Origin: an uncultured Gemmatimonadota bacterium
GTDB taxonomy: Bacteria > Gemmatimonadota > Gemmatimonadetes > Gemmatimonadales > Gemmatimonadaceae
Length of the DNA stretch: 64,000 bases
Assembly: GCA_903882745.1 (NCBI GenBank)
Contig: CAIRYG010000005.1
Location: forward strand, 328,139 to 392,138
Direction: 5' to 3'
Part shown: positions 63,248-64,000 of the stretch, in pieces
Numbering within the stretch: position 1 is the first letter of the stretch
Layout: every line of letters begins with the position of its first letter
Program-made: the position numbers and the translations under genes
Notes under the pieces: generated by a model
What the model was told of the DNA's origin: nothing
What the model saw: only the letters and a program-made list of their open reading frames with translations
Database searches by the model: none

Positions 63248-63445
63248 ATGATCGAAGTCAAGCTCGATGAGGGCGATAAGCTCGACTGGGCACTCAAGAC
63301 CTTCAAGAAGAAGGTTATGAAGTCTGGTCTTTTGAAGGAGCTGCGCAAGCGCCGGCACTACACGAAGCCGAGCGAGGCGAAGGCGATCAAGTCAGCGGCC
63401 GCTCGTCGCCGCGGCAAAACGAAGAAGCCCCGGCCTGCGGCGTAA
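63248..63445 (+). CDS. rpsU: 30S ribosomal protein bS21
   Basis: 65 residues. The N-terminus IEVKLDEGDKLDWALKTFKKKV and the basic LKELRKRRHYTKPSEAK block are the bS21 signature, followed by a short basic tail. It binds the 30S subunit near the 16S 3' end and helps select mRNA. A hairpin terminator follows. Confidence 0.95.
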   Translation: MIEVKLDEGDKLDWALKTFKKKVMKSGLLKELRKRRHYTKPSEAKAIKSAAARRRGKTKKPRPAA

Positions 63446-63472
63446 GCCACAAACCAGGACATTTGTTCGTCT

Positions 63473-63509
63473 GAAACAGCTCTGGGGCTATTTGCCCTGG
63501 AGCTGTTTC
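63473..63509 (+). terminator. Hairpin after rpsU
   Basis: A 16-bp stem (63473-63488 with 63494-63509, two wobbles; the outer 10 bp perfect) with loop TATTT. It overlaps the stop codon of the convergent dipeptidase gene (63488-63490). A T-rich stretch (CGCCGTTTTC) follows 3'. Confidence 0.75.
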
Positions 63510-64000
63510 GCCGTTTTCTCCACCTGCTCCATAACGCGCAGCAGGTTGCCACCCCAGATTTTTGCGATCTGCGCTTCCGTGTAACCCCGGCGCACGAGCT
63601 CGAGGGTCACGTTGAATGATTCGGCCGCGCTGTTGAAGCCGTCGATGCCGCCACCGCCGTCAAAGTCCGAGCTGATGCCGACGTGGTCGATGCCGATGAG
63701 CTTGACCGCGTAGTCAATGTGGTCGACAAAATCCTCGACATTGGCGCGGCGGGGGGCTGGATACGTCTTGTTGATGTCGTCGGTCTTGGCCTGGTAGGCG
63801 GCGAGCTTTTCGGGCTCGAGCGCCGCAAGCGGGCCAGCGCGACCGCCGCGACCACCACCAGCGCCGCCTCCAGCGCCGCCTCCAGCGCCGCCTCCAGCGC
63901 CGCCTCCAGCGCCGCCTCCAGCGCCGCCTCCAGCGCCGCCTCCAGCGCCGCCTCCAGCGCCGCCTCCAGCGCCGCCTCCAGCGCCGCCTCCAGCGCCACC
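63488..64000 (-). CDS. M19 family membrane dipeptidase (5' part outside window)
   Basis: 171 codons up to the window edge. The C-terminal half shows IDHVGISSDFDGGG, FNVTLELVRRGYTEAQIAKIWGGNLLRVME, typical of renal-type dipeptidases (zinc). The N-terminal part visible is a run of (GGAG) repeats from a 12-bp minisatellite reaching the window edge. The start and the metal site's first His are not visible. Confidence 0.85.
   Translation of the reverse strand, partial: GGAGGGAGGGAGGGAGGGAGGGAGGGAGGGAGGGAGGGAGGGAGGGAGGGRGGRAGPLAALEPEKLAAYQAKTDDINKTYPAPRRANVEDFVDHIDYAVKLIGIDHVGISSDFDGGGGIDGFNSAAESFNVTLELVRRGYTEAQIAKIWGGNLLRVMEQVEKTAKQLQGK
63861..64000 (+). repeat. 12-bp minisatellite (11 perfect copies plus a partial one) in the dipeptidase gene
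   Basis: Unit GCGCCGCCTCCA, 63861-63992, then a partial copy to the edge. It is in frame and encodes GGAG repeats on the minus strand. The true array may be longer. Recent expansion is likely because the copies are identical. Confidence 0.95.

Noticed and set aside
63607..63999. Ala/Leu/Glu-repeat open frame at the right edge
   Set aside because: It is a shadow of the 12-bp minisatellite in the dipeptidase frame; repeats give artefactual frames in several phases.
1..64000. CRISPR array, tRNA, rRNA, insertion sequence or prophage
   Set aside because: No spaced identical repeats, no cloverleaf-like sequence and no transposase or phage structural gene were recognised. All tandem repeats seen are contiguous and mostly coding.

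Overview
The window looks like a chromosomal segment from a GC-rich, Gram-negative heterotroph. The features pointing to a Gemmatimonadota-type organism (close to Gemmatimonas) are: many GTG and TTG starts, one-polypeptide E1 alpha/beta dehydrogenases, Ser/Thr kinases with odd C-terminal tails, numerous Tat and lipoprotein signals, and Gly-rich inserts in peptidases. This is an inference from gene content; there is no rRNA marker in the window. I see no prophage, insertion sequence, CRISPR array, rRNA or tRNA.

Layout. 1-5.7 kb: a truncated fused E1 dehydrogenase, an HNH nuclease, an AraC-type/O6-alkylguanine methyltransferase fusion and glutamine-dependent NAD synthetase. 5.8-13.4 kb: a class A PBP, two HExxH lipoprotein proteases with a small lipoprotein between them, and Lon on the other strand behind a strong terminator. 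13.6-21 kb: two overlapping Ser/Thr kinases, an unknown helical protein, an alpha/beta hydrolase and a DEAD-box helicase. 21-26.6 kb: an orphan pseudopilin, a small coiled-coil lipoprotein, a SelW-like selenoprotein whose UGA is read through, phosphofructokinase, an exported unknown and a DEIH helicase with an RGG tail. 26.7-28 kb: an AbiE-like type IV toxin-antitoxin pair behind an AT-rich operator array. 28-31.2 kb: a Tat-exported GMC sugar oxidase operon. 31.2-33.9 kb: a TetR regulator with duplicated operators overlapping an ECF sigma gene, a CGNR regulator and a YjjX-type phosphatase. 34-41.5 kb: thioesterase, plant-type IspH, aldose epimerase, cupin, fumarylacetoacetase with an unknown partner, a DUF421 membrane protein and a methyltransferase. 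41.6-47.1 kb: a Rieske cluster (three exported Rieske proteins carrying four Rieske domains, two of them each next to a His-bearing four-helix membrane protein), interrupted by an ABC-F ATPase on the other strand. 47.2-63.1 kb: mostly minus-strand catabolic and peptidase genes (acyl-CoA dehydrogenase, M28, two M20, amidohydrolase, acetamidase, GluQRS, a second DEAD-box helicase). 63.2-64 kb: ribosomal protein bS21 and a truncated M19 dipeptidase containing a 12-bp minisatellite.

How the genes work together. The best-supported units are the GMC oxidase operon (Tat-signal small subunit, catalytic subunit, sugar isomerase-like protein), the AbiE-like pair with its own operators, the Rieske/membrane-protein pairs (probable periplasmic electron transfer), and the long minus-strand operon from 63,080 down to a terminator near 54,850. 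The most notable single finding is the SelW-like gene at 21,898-22,137. An in-frame TGA sits in a CxxU motif, followed at the right distance by a bacterial SECIS-like hairpin with a GGTCT loop. A conventional gene finder would split or drop this gene.
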